From contig JASDDO010000026.1 of NCBI GenBank assembly GCA_030015575.1, positions 189,373,739 through 189,437,738 of the forward strand: 64,000 nt of DNA, written 5' to 3'. Under the pieces are notes generated by a model. That model did no database searches. It worked only from the letters and a program-made list of their open reading frames with translations, and was not told the origin of the DNA. Positions 37,901-47,482 of this stretch are shown one piece after another. The stretch's first letter is position 1, and every line of letters starts with the position of its first letter. Made by a program: the position numbers and the translations under genes. The DNA is from Agapanthus africanus (taxonomy: Eukaryota > Streptophyta > Magnoliopsida > Asparagales > Amaryllidaceae).

Positions 37901-38922
37901 ATGCTAGCACCGTTTGCAACTCTGAGGGTCATGTCACCTGCCTTCAAAACTCTACGCTTTCTCAACGCCTGCAAAGAATTACAGATATGAGATCCTGATC
38001 CGGTATCCAATACCCAGGATGTAGAGTTTATTCATAGACAGTTTTCAATAACATACACACCTGAAGCTGAAGCCGCAACTCGCTTCAGATCCTGGGTTCT
38101 GGCCTTCCAAGCCTTGCAATCCTGTTTCCAGTGACCACTTTTGTGACAGTAGAAGCATTCTTCCTTCCCCACCAGCTTTCCCGCTACCTTTGTTGCCTTT
38201 CCTTTTCCCTTCGTATCCACTTTACTGACACCGCCTCTTGGTTTGGCGGGGGATTTCTTCTTCTTACCTTTGGCTTTCGAACTGGATCTAGAAGAGGAAG
38301 ATCCTCCTACAAACAAAGTGGATGTCTCCTTACCTTTCTGTAGGGTGCCCTCAGCACTCCTCAACATGTTCAGAAGTTCGGAAAGTTCAACCTCCTTTCC
38401 TTGCATGTTGAAGTTAAGGATAAACTGGGCGTAAGTGGAAGGAAGGGACTGGAGAATCAAATCAGTATAGAGTTCATTCTCCAATGTGGTCCCAAGGTCC
38501 GCGAGCTCCTCTATGTAGCCAATCATCTTAAGCACGTGTTCCGCTAACGATGATCCGACGGCCAATCTTGCCGAAAATAGCTTCTTCGACACTTCGTATC
38601 TTGCGATACGAGACTGCTCTCCATACAGTTCTTTTGTATGGAGAAATATGGACTCCAGGTCCATATTCTCATGCCTCCTCTGATGTTCGTTGTCCATCGA
38701 GGCAAGCACGAGGCATTTGTCCTTCGCGCAATCGATCTCCCATGTCTTACGGATTTCTTTATCCGCGACGCTGGAGGTGGGACCTGGGACAGGGGGAGCT
38801 TTGGTGGTAAGGACATACCCCAACTTGTCGTAAGTGATTGCCATCTTGATATTCCTGAGCCAATCTTTATAGTTTGGCCCTGTCAGTATGTTTTTATCTA
38901 GTAATAACTTAAGTCCGGTCAT
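34973..38922 (-). pseudogene. gag-pol of outer A, inactivated
   Basis: Collinear with the intact frame at 43518-47468 and highly similar to it. Four lesions are visible: TGA at 38034-38032 (a Ser codon in the inner copy, just before the protease), a one-base loss in the A-run near 37635-37641 (integrase N-terminus), TAG at 36907-36905 (Lys codon in the inner copy, after the integrase core) and TAA at 35914-35912 (Gln codon in the inner copy, just after the polymerase YVDD). The motifs themselves survive: zinc knuckle CFYCHKSGHWKQDC, DTGSGSH, the D,D-35-E integrase residues, YVDD, and RNase H. Recent decay of a once active gene is inferred. The ATG at 38922 matches the start used for the inner copy. 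Confidence 0.94.
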
Positions 38923-39411
38923 GTTGAATGGTCGCTGCAATTAGGAGAGAGAAAAGAAACACTTTAGCATGATGCTCTTGCAAGTTTAGAGTGGTTTTTA
39001 GTTTGTCTAAACAGGATGGCTCCTACTGTCTCTCGAATCCCTTCTCAAACCGTAAAGAAAGAATTAGTCGGGATCAATCTCACTGTACAATACTTGCTTA
39101 ACCGTTCAGCCAGGCCAGTGTCGGTACTTCGAGGGAGGTTTTCCAACGCTTTCGCGAAGTTCCTTAATTAAGTAACCTCTTTTCCCTGTGGGCGTAGCCC
39201 CGCTAACACCTTTCTAGACACCTACTAGGTTTATAGCATTGATCGTTAAGTGAGAGTTTTCCCGAGGAGTAGCATATACTCACAGTAGGATCGGGATCCA
39301 AATATCATCGCGTGATAAAACCGAAGGAATCCTACCAGAATCATCACACTCCAAATGGTATGCAGCGCTAGCAAGTTTCAGTACTTATGAAACTCCCGAT
39401 GTGGATTTTTT
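38923..39411 (-). mobile_element. Outer A leader, gag-proximal part
   Basis: Leader sequence of the outer element, homologous to about 43025-43517 in reverse. It is interrupted at 39411 by the inner element. Confidence 0.9.
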
Positions 39412-39704
39412 TGTTAGTGTATATGCCCTATAGGCCATTACTGTATCATACTAGCTTGTATATTACTTAATGGAAGCTTGGGATATTCACAGTTGTATAT
39501 ACAATCTTGCTCGAAATGGTAGTATGCTACTTGGTTTGTCTCTGCTTTAATATGTGCATGTGTTTCTTTTAGCATATTGCTGGTATACATATTAGTAGAG
39601 CCCTTAGGATCTTTGCTTGATTACCAGCGTTGTGATGGCGCTCGCACTCGTGGGAGCTGGGTAATCTATAAGCACATCCTTATACAGGTCCCTGGTCGTT
39701 GGAC

Positions 39705-39904
39705 TATCGAGACAGGGCATCGATACTCCGGAGTAGACTAGCGTATGCGCTTCTCATCCCAGTGTGGGAGACGGTCTGTCCCACAGCCGTTAGTACGTCG
39801 TACTTGGGATAGTATGCGGGTGCTCGTTAGGTTACGAGTACACTGGACAGGACTCGTCGGGAACTGTTGGTTGGTAATATACCTATCGTCAGTTATCAGT
39901 TCCC
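39705..39904 (+). other. Four-stem inverted-repeat array in the inner A LTR
   Basis: Stem I 39705-39710/39720-39725 (TATCGA/TCGATA), stem II 39763-39769/39779-39785 (TGTGGGA/TCCCACA), stem III 39823-39827/39834-39838 (CTCGT/ACGAG), stem IV 39859-39866/39897-39904 (GGGAACTG/CAGTTCCC, with TATACCTATCGTCA in the loop). The 3' LTR has the same array 8071 bp downstream. See the matching entries in B1 and A'. Confidence 0.55.
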
Positions 39905-40944
39905 AGGTGACATGAGTACAGCTTAGTCCGCTGACTTGACACTGTCACTTCGCCTCGAGTGTGTTCCCACTGCACTTTGATTACTACCCTACCACGGCTC
40001 AAAGGAGCTGTGCAAACAGGTAGTTTTTGGGTGCAGTCCCGAAGCACTCGGAGGCAGTGACGGTTAGACAGGATTCGTCTCTCCCGGTATTGGGGGTTGA
40101 CATCGCGCTGTGTCCAGGAGAGCCATTACACGAGTAGTCCCTGGCCAGGGCAAGCGAGATATACTGGTAGGCTTCCAGTGTTATCTCAGGGTGTTCTGGG
40201 CTTCACTCCGACACGACTTGTACCGCTATTAGGGGACTGACGTTCACCGCCCCCCTAGGCCCGCCATGCGATGTATCAGACGAACAGACCGGACTGTACG
40301 GAGACTGTCACATACAGGCTCAGTAGGAGAGCAGATGGGGTTCACCTCGTCAGTCTTCTTATCGACATCTACCTGGGGACCGTTACGTACAGCTAGTGCC
40401 GCTTGCGGTCTGTGGTTAAACCCACTGCCAGCGTAGTGTCGAGTCTTTAGAGTCCCACACAGAGAGCTATTCGCCTTTAGGCAAAACGAGTAGAGGTCGC
40501 ATGGTTTTGCGACAGGGTTCGTTCGCATCCGCGCACTTGTGCACGTTTGCTGTCCGGACAGTCTATACTAGCGGGCTTTGGTTTAAGCCGGATCCTAGTA
40601 TATGATTTGAGATTGGTTTTTCTCATTGTGTTCGTGTTCCTCGGATCACGAATGCGGGTGCGTATGCACAGTTGCTTGAGATTGAGGGAGAGGACCTTGA
40701 TTAGGGTTGATGGTTGTTGTCATTTTATTAACCCTAATATTTATGTGTGTGTTATTGTTAATTAGTAATTAGTTTAATAATTATCCATGGTTGTGGTTTT
40801 TGACCTTTTGACTTCTTTGACTTGTTGACCAAGGTTGACACTTTGACCATCATAATTTCTTTTGGAAGATGCTTTTTGATCTTTGCAATTTGAAATGATA
40901 ATGGTCATGTCATGATTTACCATGATAATTATCTAGCTAATTAT

Positions 40945-40970
40945 TCAATTAAAATTATACACACATATTA
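40945..40970 (+). promoter_or_regulatory. Weak TATA-like tract in the inner A LTR
   Basis: AATTATACACACATATTAG lies just upstream of the CT-rich tract at 41009-41066, at about the place where A' has TATATAAG. The match is poor. Confidence 0.25.
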
Positions 40971-41444
40971 GTGAGAAAGGCTCACAAATAATTCATTCTC
41001 TCATTTTCTTTTCTCTCTCTTGCTCATCCTCTCCCTCAAGCTCTCTCCCTCTCATGTGTTGAGAAACAAAAAGCTTGAGAAAAACCCTCTCTTGATCTTC
41101 TCTACTCACTTCTAGGGTTCAAGTCTTAGCATTTCTTGCACTCTAGTTACTCCTAGCTTGGAGTTGAAGCTAAAGGTGGTGGCTTTCGGGTGGATCCTTC
41201 TTTGACGGGAGAAGACAAGCAAGGTGATCCTTTTCTACCATACCTAGGAGCAAGGAGAGAAGGACTAAAGACCAAAGGTATAACCTTTCTACAACTTTGT
41301 TAGTTGTTAGTTTACTTTAGCTAGTTTTAGTTTAGCAAAGATCCTCACAAGCTTAGTCCATGTTGCCTAAGTCATTAAAAATCCGATTTTTATTATGTTT
41401 TCCGCCTCCCCGTAAGCACCGGGGTGGGCAACACGGACTTACAG

Positions 41445-41458
41445 TGGTATCAGAGCCA
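41445..41458 (+). other. Primer binding site of inner A
   Basis: TGGTATCAGAGCCA is complementary over 14 nt to the 3' end of initiator-Met tRNA and starts two bases after the LTR end (41443). Confidence 0.95.
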
Positions 41459-41654
41459 AACTAAACTCAAACTAGCTAAGTAGTTAAGTGTAACGAAGTT
41501 TCGAAACCGAAAAACCCTAAAACCAAACTTTTTCAAAATCCAACTTTCTGTTGAAATTTTTTCTGCTCAAAATAAAAAACTGTATACTTGTAAAATTGTC
41601 TCAGGGTTTTGTGTGAAACACCACCAAATACGAACCAGAGAGGAGCCAAGAGGA

Positions 41655-41698
41655 CCGCGGTTCCGCGGCATAAGGAAGCTCTTGCCGCGGAAGCGCGG
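41655..41698 (+). other. GC-rich leader hairpin of inner A
   Basis: Sixteen-nucleotide arms CCGCGGTTCCGCGGCA (41655-41670) and TGCCGCGGAAGCGCGG (41683-41698) pair with one mismatch around a 12-nt loop. It starts 210 nt after the start of the primer site, as in B (about 190-200 nt) and outer A (about 212 nt). Confidence 0.7.
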
Positions 41699-42814
41699 CC
41701 GTCTTGTCAACTCTCTGTATCGTTTTTGGTGCAGATTGTTTCTGAGTTGGTTTTAGGATTTTTAGGATATATAATATGTGCCCAGATTTTCCAGAACTAA
41801 AATTTACTTTTGGGGGCCTATAAATCCGTATTTTTCGGAACTTCACTACACTTTAACTATATCGGTTATATCTGTGATGCTTGTATGTATTGAACGTCGG
41901 CTAATCGCTATAAGTCGATTAGTCGGGGTTATACATCTCTGTGATCTGTGATTGTTGGTTTGTGGATATGAATGGATTGGATTGTCGCGGGTGAATAGCC
42001 GGGTTGGATGTGAGATGAGTGTTATTTTCTTTCATTCATTTGTAACATGTAAATTGATGTAATAATATTCTTTGTATGGCCGCACAACCGGGTCGGGGTT
42101 GTAGCCGTCATTGTATAATTCTTTTTACTGTTTTTGCTCCTAGGATAGACCCATGGAGGGGGTGCACAAACTACCGGGTATCTCGAAGTGCCGAGTGGCC
42201 TACTCACGGTGGTGAGGGAGGTTGCTTCGCTTCGGGTGCTTGGCGGGTAGTTTGCCGCACCCGTAGGGGTCTTGGGTGGGGTATTGGCTATTCACCGCGA
42301 CCGTGTAATCCGCTTTGCGTTGCAGGCTCGAACGCATTGCGGATTCCTAGTATATCCAATGTATTCATCTGTGATCTGTAATGTCTATCATTGCTATATA
42401 TTTATATATAATAACTATTTAGGCGTTGCTTATGTTTTACAGCCGCGCTAGCCCAGCCCCCGCTCTGTCGTTAGTTAAGTAACCTAACGGGTGATGACGG
42501 GGCCCCGTAGCGAATGCGAATGGCATAAGCGTACGTCATATTTTGGTTGTTTTCTGCAATGGTAGGATTAAATGATGGGACGCATTAAAAGAACTAATGC
42601 AAGAAATAAACCAAGTAAAAGTCGATTGGAACACTTTGAAAACCACTCGGTTCTTTTCAAAACTAAAACTTTTAAACGCGGAGCTTGAACCACTCCTTTT
42701 AAAAGCTATCTCGTTCCATCGATTATATCAAGTTCACTACGTTCACGGTTTCGCCAAAACCATCCGTAGCCCTCCGTCATTCCACATGAATGGTCAAAAG
42801 TATTCAAGCTATGT

Positions 42815-43011
42815 ATTTTGGCCAAAGTCAAGGCATAGTGATTGGTAGCGTTTGGGTATTCATGTGCAGCATAGATAGATGCGTTGATTTGGGACAGTCG
42901 TGCTGCCATTTTGGCCAAAGTCAAGGGTAGGTACGGGTGGGTCCAAATTAACCAGGAGAATGACGGGTAGAACTTGACATGTGACTTATGATATTTTGGC
43001 CAAAGTCAAGG
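42815..43011 (+). repeat. Triple TTTTGGCCAAAGTCAAGG repeat of inner A
   Basis: Perfect 19-bp copies (ATTTTGGCCAAAGTCAAGG) at 42815-42833, 42908-42926 and 42993-43011, spaced 93 and 85 nt. The core TTTGGCCAAA is a 10-bp palindrome. The DNA between copies is also shared with B (GACGGGT-GAACTTGAC). Confidence 0.85.
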
Positions 43012-43517
43012 TCATAAGAGCATGGGGCAAAAATCCACATCGGGAGTTTCATAAGTACTGAAACTTGCTAGATTTGCATACCATTTGGAGTGTGATGATT
43101 CTGGTAGGATTCCTTCGGTTTTATCACGCGATGATATTTGGATCCCGATCCTACTGTGAGTATATGCTACTCCTCGGGAAAACTCTCACTTAACGATCAA
43201 TGCTATAAACCTAGTAGGTGCCTAGAAAGGTGTTAGCGGGGCTACGCCCACAGGGAAAAGAGGTTACTTAATTAAGGAACTTCGCGAAAGCGTTGGAAAA
43301 CCTCCCTCGAAGTACCGACACTGGCCTGGCTGAACGGTTAAGCAAGTATTGTACGGTGAGAATGATCCCGGCTAATCCTTTTCTTTACGGTTTGAGAAGG
43401 GATTCGAGAGACAGTGGGAGCCATCCAGTTTAGACAAACTAAAAACCACTCTAAACTTGCAAGAGCATCATGCTAAAGTGTTTCTTTTCTCTCTCCTAAT
43501 TGCAGCGACCATTCAAG

Positions 43518-46500
43518 ATGACCGGACTTAAGTTACTGTTAGATAAAAACATATTGACAGGGCCAAACTACAAAGATTGGCTCAGGAATGTCAAGATGGC
43601 TATCACTTATGACAAGCTGGGGTATATACTTACCACCAAAGCTCCCCCCGTCCCAGGTCCCACCTCCAGCGTCGCGGATGTAGAAATCCGTAAGACATGG
43701 GAGATAGATTGCGCGAGGGCCAAATGCCTCGTACTAGCCTCGATGGACAATGACCATCAGAGGAGGCACGAGAATATGGACCTAGAGTCCATATTTCTCC
43801 ATACAAAAGAACTGTATGGAGAGCAGTCTCGTATCGCAAGATACGAAGTGTCGAAGAAGCTCTTTTCGGCAAGGTTGGCCGTCGGATCATCGGTAGCGGA
43901 CCACGTGCTTAAGATGATCGGCTATATAGAGGAGCTCGCGGACCTTGGGACCACGTTGGAGAATGAACTCTATACCGATTTGATTCTCCAGTCCCTTCCT
44001 TCCACTTACGCCCAGTTCATTCTTAACTTCAACATGCAAGGAAAGGAGGTTGAACTTGCCGAGCTTCTGAACATGTTGAGGACTGCTGAGGGCACCCTAC
44101 AGAAGGGTAGGGAGACATCCACTTTGTTTGTAGGAGGATCTTCCTCTTCTAGGTCCAGGGCGAAAGCCAAGGGCAAGAAGAAGAAAGCCCCCGCCAAACC
44201 AAGAGGCGGTGTCGGTAAAGTGGATACGAAGGGAAAGGGTAAAGCAACAAAGGTAGCGGGGAAGCTGGTGGGGAAGGAAGAATGCTTCTATTGTCACAAA
44301 AGTGGCCACTGGAAACAAGATTGCAAGGCTTGGAAAGCCAGAACACAGGATTTGAAGCGAGTTGCAGCTTCAGCTTCAGGTGTGTATGTTATTGAAAATT
44401 GTCTATCAATAAACTCTACTTCCTGGGTATTGGATACCGGATCAGGATCTCATATCTGTAATTCTTTGCAGGCGTTGAGAAAGCGTAGAGTTTTGAAGGC
44501 AGGTGACATGACCCTCAGAGTTGCGAACGGTGCTAGCATGGATGCAGAGGCCGTGGGGGACTATCACCTGGGATTATCAGATGGACACTTTTTGGTTTTG
44601 CGTAGTTGTTATTATGTACCAAATGCAACCTGTAATATCATTTCTGTATCTTTATTATCTAAAGAAGGTTATGAATTTGCATTTGTAAGTAATGTAGTGA
44701 ACATTCACCTTAATCAAGTTTTGATTGGGTCAGGTACATTGAACAACGGTATATACGTTTTAAACCAACCACAGATTTTCAATATCCAGAATACACACAA
44801 AAGAAAGTCTCCAGAAATTAATAAAACTTTCTTATGGCATTGTAGACTGGGTCACATCAACGAGAGAAGATTGACTAAGTTACATACTGAAGGATATTTA
44901 GATTCGTTCGAATATCAATCGTATGCAACTTGTCAATCCTGTCTCAAAGGAAAGATGACAAAGGCTCCGTTTTCTGGACACGGAGAAAGAGCGAGCGAGC
45001 TCTTGGGACTCGTACACAGCGACGTGTGCGGTCCAATGTCTACACATGCGCGAAGCGGTTATTCTTACTTCATTACCTTTACGGATGATTTTTCAAGGTA
45101 CGGTTATGTCTTCTTAATGAAACATAAATCCGAGGCTTTTGAAAAATTCCAGGAATATAAGAATGAAGTAGAAAAACAAACAGGCAAAAGTATCAAGATC
45201 CTAAGATCGGATCGAGGAGGAGAATACTTAAGTGCCGAATTCCTGAACTATTTAAAAGAGAATGGAATTCTCTCTCAGCTTACTCCTCCATACACTCCGC
45301 AACATAACGGTGTATCGGAGAGACGGAACCGAACCCTATTGGATATGGTACGGTCCATGATGAGTAACGCTGAGTTACCGCGATCTTTCTGGGGGTATGC
45401 GCTAGAGACAGCTGCATATCTTTTAAACCGTGTTCCCACTAAGACTGTGCCTACCACACCATATGAGTTATGGAGTGGGAAGAAACCCTATCTTAATCAC
45501 ATTAAGACATGGGGATGTCCAGCTTTTGTAAAAAAGCAGCATGCGGACAAGCTCGAGGCACGCTCAGTACAGTGCAAGTTTGTGGGATATCCAAAGAACT
45601 CCAAGGGATATTACTTCTATTGCGAAGAGGAACAAAAAGTCCTTGTTTCTCGCCATGCCCACTTTCTAGAACATCAGTTCATAGAAAAAGAAATAAGTGG
45701 AAGCGCAATAGAACTGGAAGAAATTCCAGAACCACAAACTATTACTGAAAGTTTAGTGGAACCAGAAAGTTCAAAAGAACAGGACATTCCTATGCCGCTC
45801 CGCAGGAGTAGTAGGCAGTCTCATCCGCCCGAGAGATACTACGGTTTTTTCATTGACGGGGATAGAGAAGACTGCATCCTGGATTGTGATGAGCCTACTA
45901 GCTTCCAGCAAGCCATTCAGAGCGTCGACTCGGTAAAATGGCTGGATGCAATGCGGACCGAGATGGAGTCCATGTACACCAACAAAGTATGGACGTTGGA
46001 CATTGCTCCAGACGGGGTAAAACCCGTAGGATGCAAGTGGATCTTCAAAAGGAAGATTGGTGTAGATGGACAGGTTGAGACCTATAAAGCTAGACTGGTA
46101 GCAAAGGGTTTTCGTCAGCGACCTGGTTTGGACTATGACGAAACCTTTTCTCCAGTAGCTATGCTGAAATCCATTCGGATCCTTCTTGCCATCGCTGCTT
46201 TCCACGATTATGAGATTTGGCAGATGGACGTAAAGACAGCTTTTCTAAATGGTCATTTAGAGGAGTGTGTCTATATGGACCAGCCAGAGGGTTTCATTCA
46301 GGGTGGGAGCAGCGGAAAGGTGTGCAAGTTGCTCAAGTCCATTTATGGACTCAAGCAGGCATCGCGGAGTTGGAACATCTGTTTTGATGAGACAGTCAAA
46401 GAATTTGGCTTTATCAAAAATCCAGATGAACCATGCATCTATTGTAGATTTGTAGCGAGAACTGTAGTATTCCTCGTTTTATACGTGGATGACATTCTCT

Positions 46501-47468
46501 TAATAGGAAATGACATTCCTATGCTACAATCTGTCAAGGGGTTCTTGTCACACAGGTTCTCCATGAAAGACCTGGGTGATGCCTCCAACATTCTGGGTAT
46601 CCGGATCTACCGTGACAGATCCAAGAGGATATTAGGACTCTCGCAGTCCAGGTACATCGACACCATACTGAAGAGATTCAGTATGGAAGATTCCAAGCGC
46701 GGTAATCTACCGGCTTGTCACGGGATCACCCTCTCCAAAGAGATGTCTCCCAAGACTGATTTGGAGAGGGATCGCATGTCTATTATACCCTACGCTTCTG
46801 CGGTAGGCTCTATAATGTATGCGATGTTGTGTACCAGACCGGATGTGGCTTATGCACTGAGTGTGGTAAGCAGGTATCAGTCAAACCCTGGGGAGAAACA
46901 TTGGATAGCAGTAAAGAACATTCTCAAGTACCTGAGAAGGACTAAGGAGATGTTCTTGGTGTATGGCGGAAAAGACCTGCAGGTTGAGGCCTTTGCTGAC
47001 TCCAGCTTCCAGAGTGACAAGGATGATTCCAAGTCCATGTCGGGTTTTGTCTTTACCCTCAATGGAGGGGCGGTGTGTTGGAAGAGCTCCAAACAGGAAA
47101 CCGTTGCTGACTCGACTATGGAAGCGGAATACATCGCTGCATCTGATGCCGCAAAAGAAGCTGTCTGGATGAGGAAGTTCTTGAAAGAACTTCAGGTGGT
47201 TCCGTCCATTGTTGACCCAATACCTCTGTATTGCGACAACAACGGGGCTATAGCTTTAGCGAAGGAACCCAGGTCCCATCAGAAATCCAGACACATCTTA
47301 AGGCGGTATCACCTGATCAGGGAGATCGTAGATCGCCAGGAGATCGAGGTCCGGAGAGTTGCATCAGAGGATAACACAGCAGATCCATTCACCAAGGCCT
47401 TGCCCCAGACTCAGTTCGAGCGGCTGATCGAGATGATAGGTCTTCGATACGCCAGTACATGGCCTTAG
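43518..47468 (+). CDS. Intact copia Gag-Pol polyprotein
   Basis: One uninterrupted 1316-residue frame. The first ATG is at 43518; an in-frame TAA sits at 43497 and the TTG at 43500 is not needed as a start. Gag fills residues 1-300, with a Lys-rich linker (about 210-250) and zinc knuckle CFYCHKSGHWKQDC (256-269). Protease has the active-site DTG at 306-308. Integrase has the HHCC finger (H441, H446, C472, C475) and catalytic D502, D565, E601 with 35-residue spacing. Reverse transcriptase has D904 and YVDD at 989-992. RNase H has D1161, E1202 and D1240. This order, integrase before reverse transcriptase, is Ty1/copia. All key residues are present, so the product should form particles, copy the RNA and integrate it. 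Expression is presumably from the 5' LTR. Gag and Pol share one frame with no visible shift site, so the ratio must be set otherwise. Confidence 0.98.
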   Translation: MTGLKLLLDKNILTGPNYKDWLRNVKMAITYDKLGYILTTKAPPVPGPTSSVADVEIRKTWEIDCARAKCLVLASMDNDHQRRHENMDLESIFLHTKELYGEQSRIARYEVSKKLFSARLAVGSSVADHVLKMIGYIEELADLGTTLENELYTDLILQSLPSTYAQFILNFNMQGKEVELAELLNMLRTAEGTLQKGRETSTLFVGGSSSSRSRAKAKGKKKKAPAKPRGGVGKVDTKGKGKATKVAGKLVGKEECFYCHKSGHWKQDCKAWKARTQDLKRVAASASGVYVIENCLSINSTSWVLDTGSGSHICNSLQALRKRRVLKAGDMTLRVANGASMDAEAVGDYHLGLSDGHFLVLRSCYYVPNATCNIISVSLLSKEGYEFAFVSNVVNIHLNQVLIGSGTLNNGIYVLNQPQIFNIQNTHKRKSPEINKTFLWHCRLGHINERRLTKLHTEGYLDSFEYQSYATCQSCLKGKMTKAPFSGHGERASELLGLVHSDVCGPMSTHARSGYSYFITFTDDFSRYGYVFLMKHKSEAFEKFQEYKNEVEKQTGKSIKILRSDRGGEYLSAEFLNYLKENGILSQLTPPYTPQHNGVSERRNRTLLDMVRSMMSNAELPRSFWGYALETAAYLLNRVPTKTVPTTPYELWSGKKPYLNHIKTWGCPAFVKKQHADKLEARSVQCKFVGYPKNSKGYYFYCEEEQKVLVSRHAHFLEHQFIEKEISGSAIELEEIPEPQTITESLVEPESSKEQDIPMPLRRSSRQSHPPERYYGFFIDGDREDCILDCDEPTSFQQAIQSVDSVKWLDAMRTEMESMYTNKVWTLDIAPDGVKPVGCKWIFKRKIGVDGQVETYKARLVAKGFRQRPGLDYDETFSPVAMLKSIRILLAIAAFHDYEIWQMDVKTAFLNGHLEECVYMDQPEGFIQGGSSGKVCKLLKSIYGLKQASRSWNICFDETVKEFGFIKNPDEPCIYCRFVARTVVFLVLYVDDILLIGNDIPMLQSVKGFLSHRFSMKDLGDASNILGIRIYRDRSKRILGLSQSRYIDTILKRFSMEDSKRGNLPACHGITLSKEMSPKTDLERDRMSIIPYASAVGSIMYAMLCTRPDVAYALSVVSRYQSNPGEKHWIAVKNILKYLRRTKEMFLVYGGKDLQVEAFADSSFQSDKDDSKSMSGFVFTLNGGAVCWKSSKQETVADSTMEAEYIAASDAAKEAVWMRKFLKELQVVPSIVDPIPLYCDNNGAIALAKEPRSHQKSRHILRRYHLIREIVDRQEIEVRRVASEDNTADPFTKALPQTQFERLIEMIGLRYASTWP

Positions 47469-47471
47469 TGC

Positions 47472-47482
47472 AAGTGGGAGAT
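47472..47482 (+). other. Polypurine tract of inner A
   Basis: AAGTGGGAGAT lies between the gag-pol stop and the 3' LTR and primes plus-strand synthesis. Confidence 0.93.

Larger units (their letters stand above)
39412..41443 (+). repeat. 5' LTR of inner A
   Basis: 2032 bp, TGTTAGTGTATATGCCC to GACTTACA. It should carry the promoter. A CT-rich tract at 41009-41066 resembles a transcript start region. The first half aligns with the B and A' LTRs. Confidence 0.96.
41459..43517 (+). mobile_element. Long 5' leader of inner A
   Basis: About 2.06 kb of non-coding leader. It holds the GC-rich hairpin (41655-41698), a block near 42135-42170 (GGATAGACCCATGGAGGGG) shared with B, the triple TTGGCC repeat (42815-43011), and a gag-proximal block near 43215-43340 shared with A' and B. 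Several short upstream ORFs occur (for example 42076-42381), so gag-pol translation must bypass them by scanning, splicing or internal entry; the sequence does not say which. Confidence 0.9.

Noticed and set aside
41445..41458. tRNA-like sequence
   Set aside because: It is only the complement of the 3' end of initiator-Met tRNA, used as a primer site. No cloverleaf surrounds it or the other copies.
42076..42381. 101-codon ORF in the inner A leader
   Set aside because: The homologous stretches in A', B1 and B2 have different frames and lengths; similarity is at the DNA level. Treated as leader sequence with upstream ORFs.
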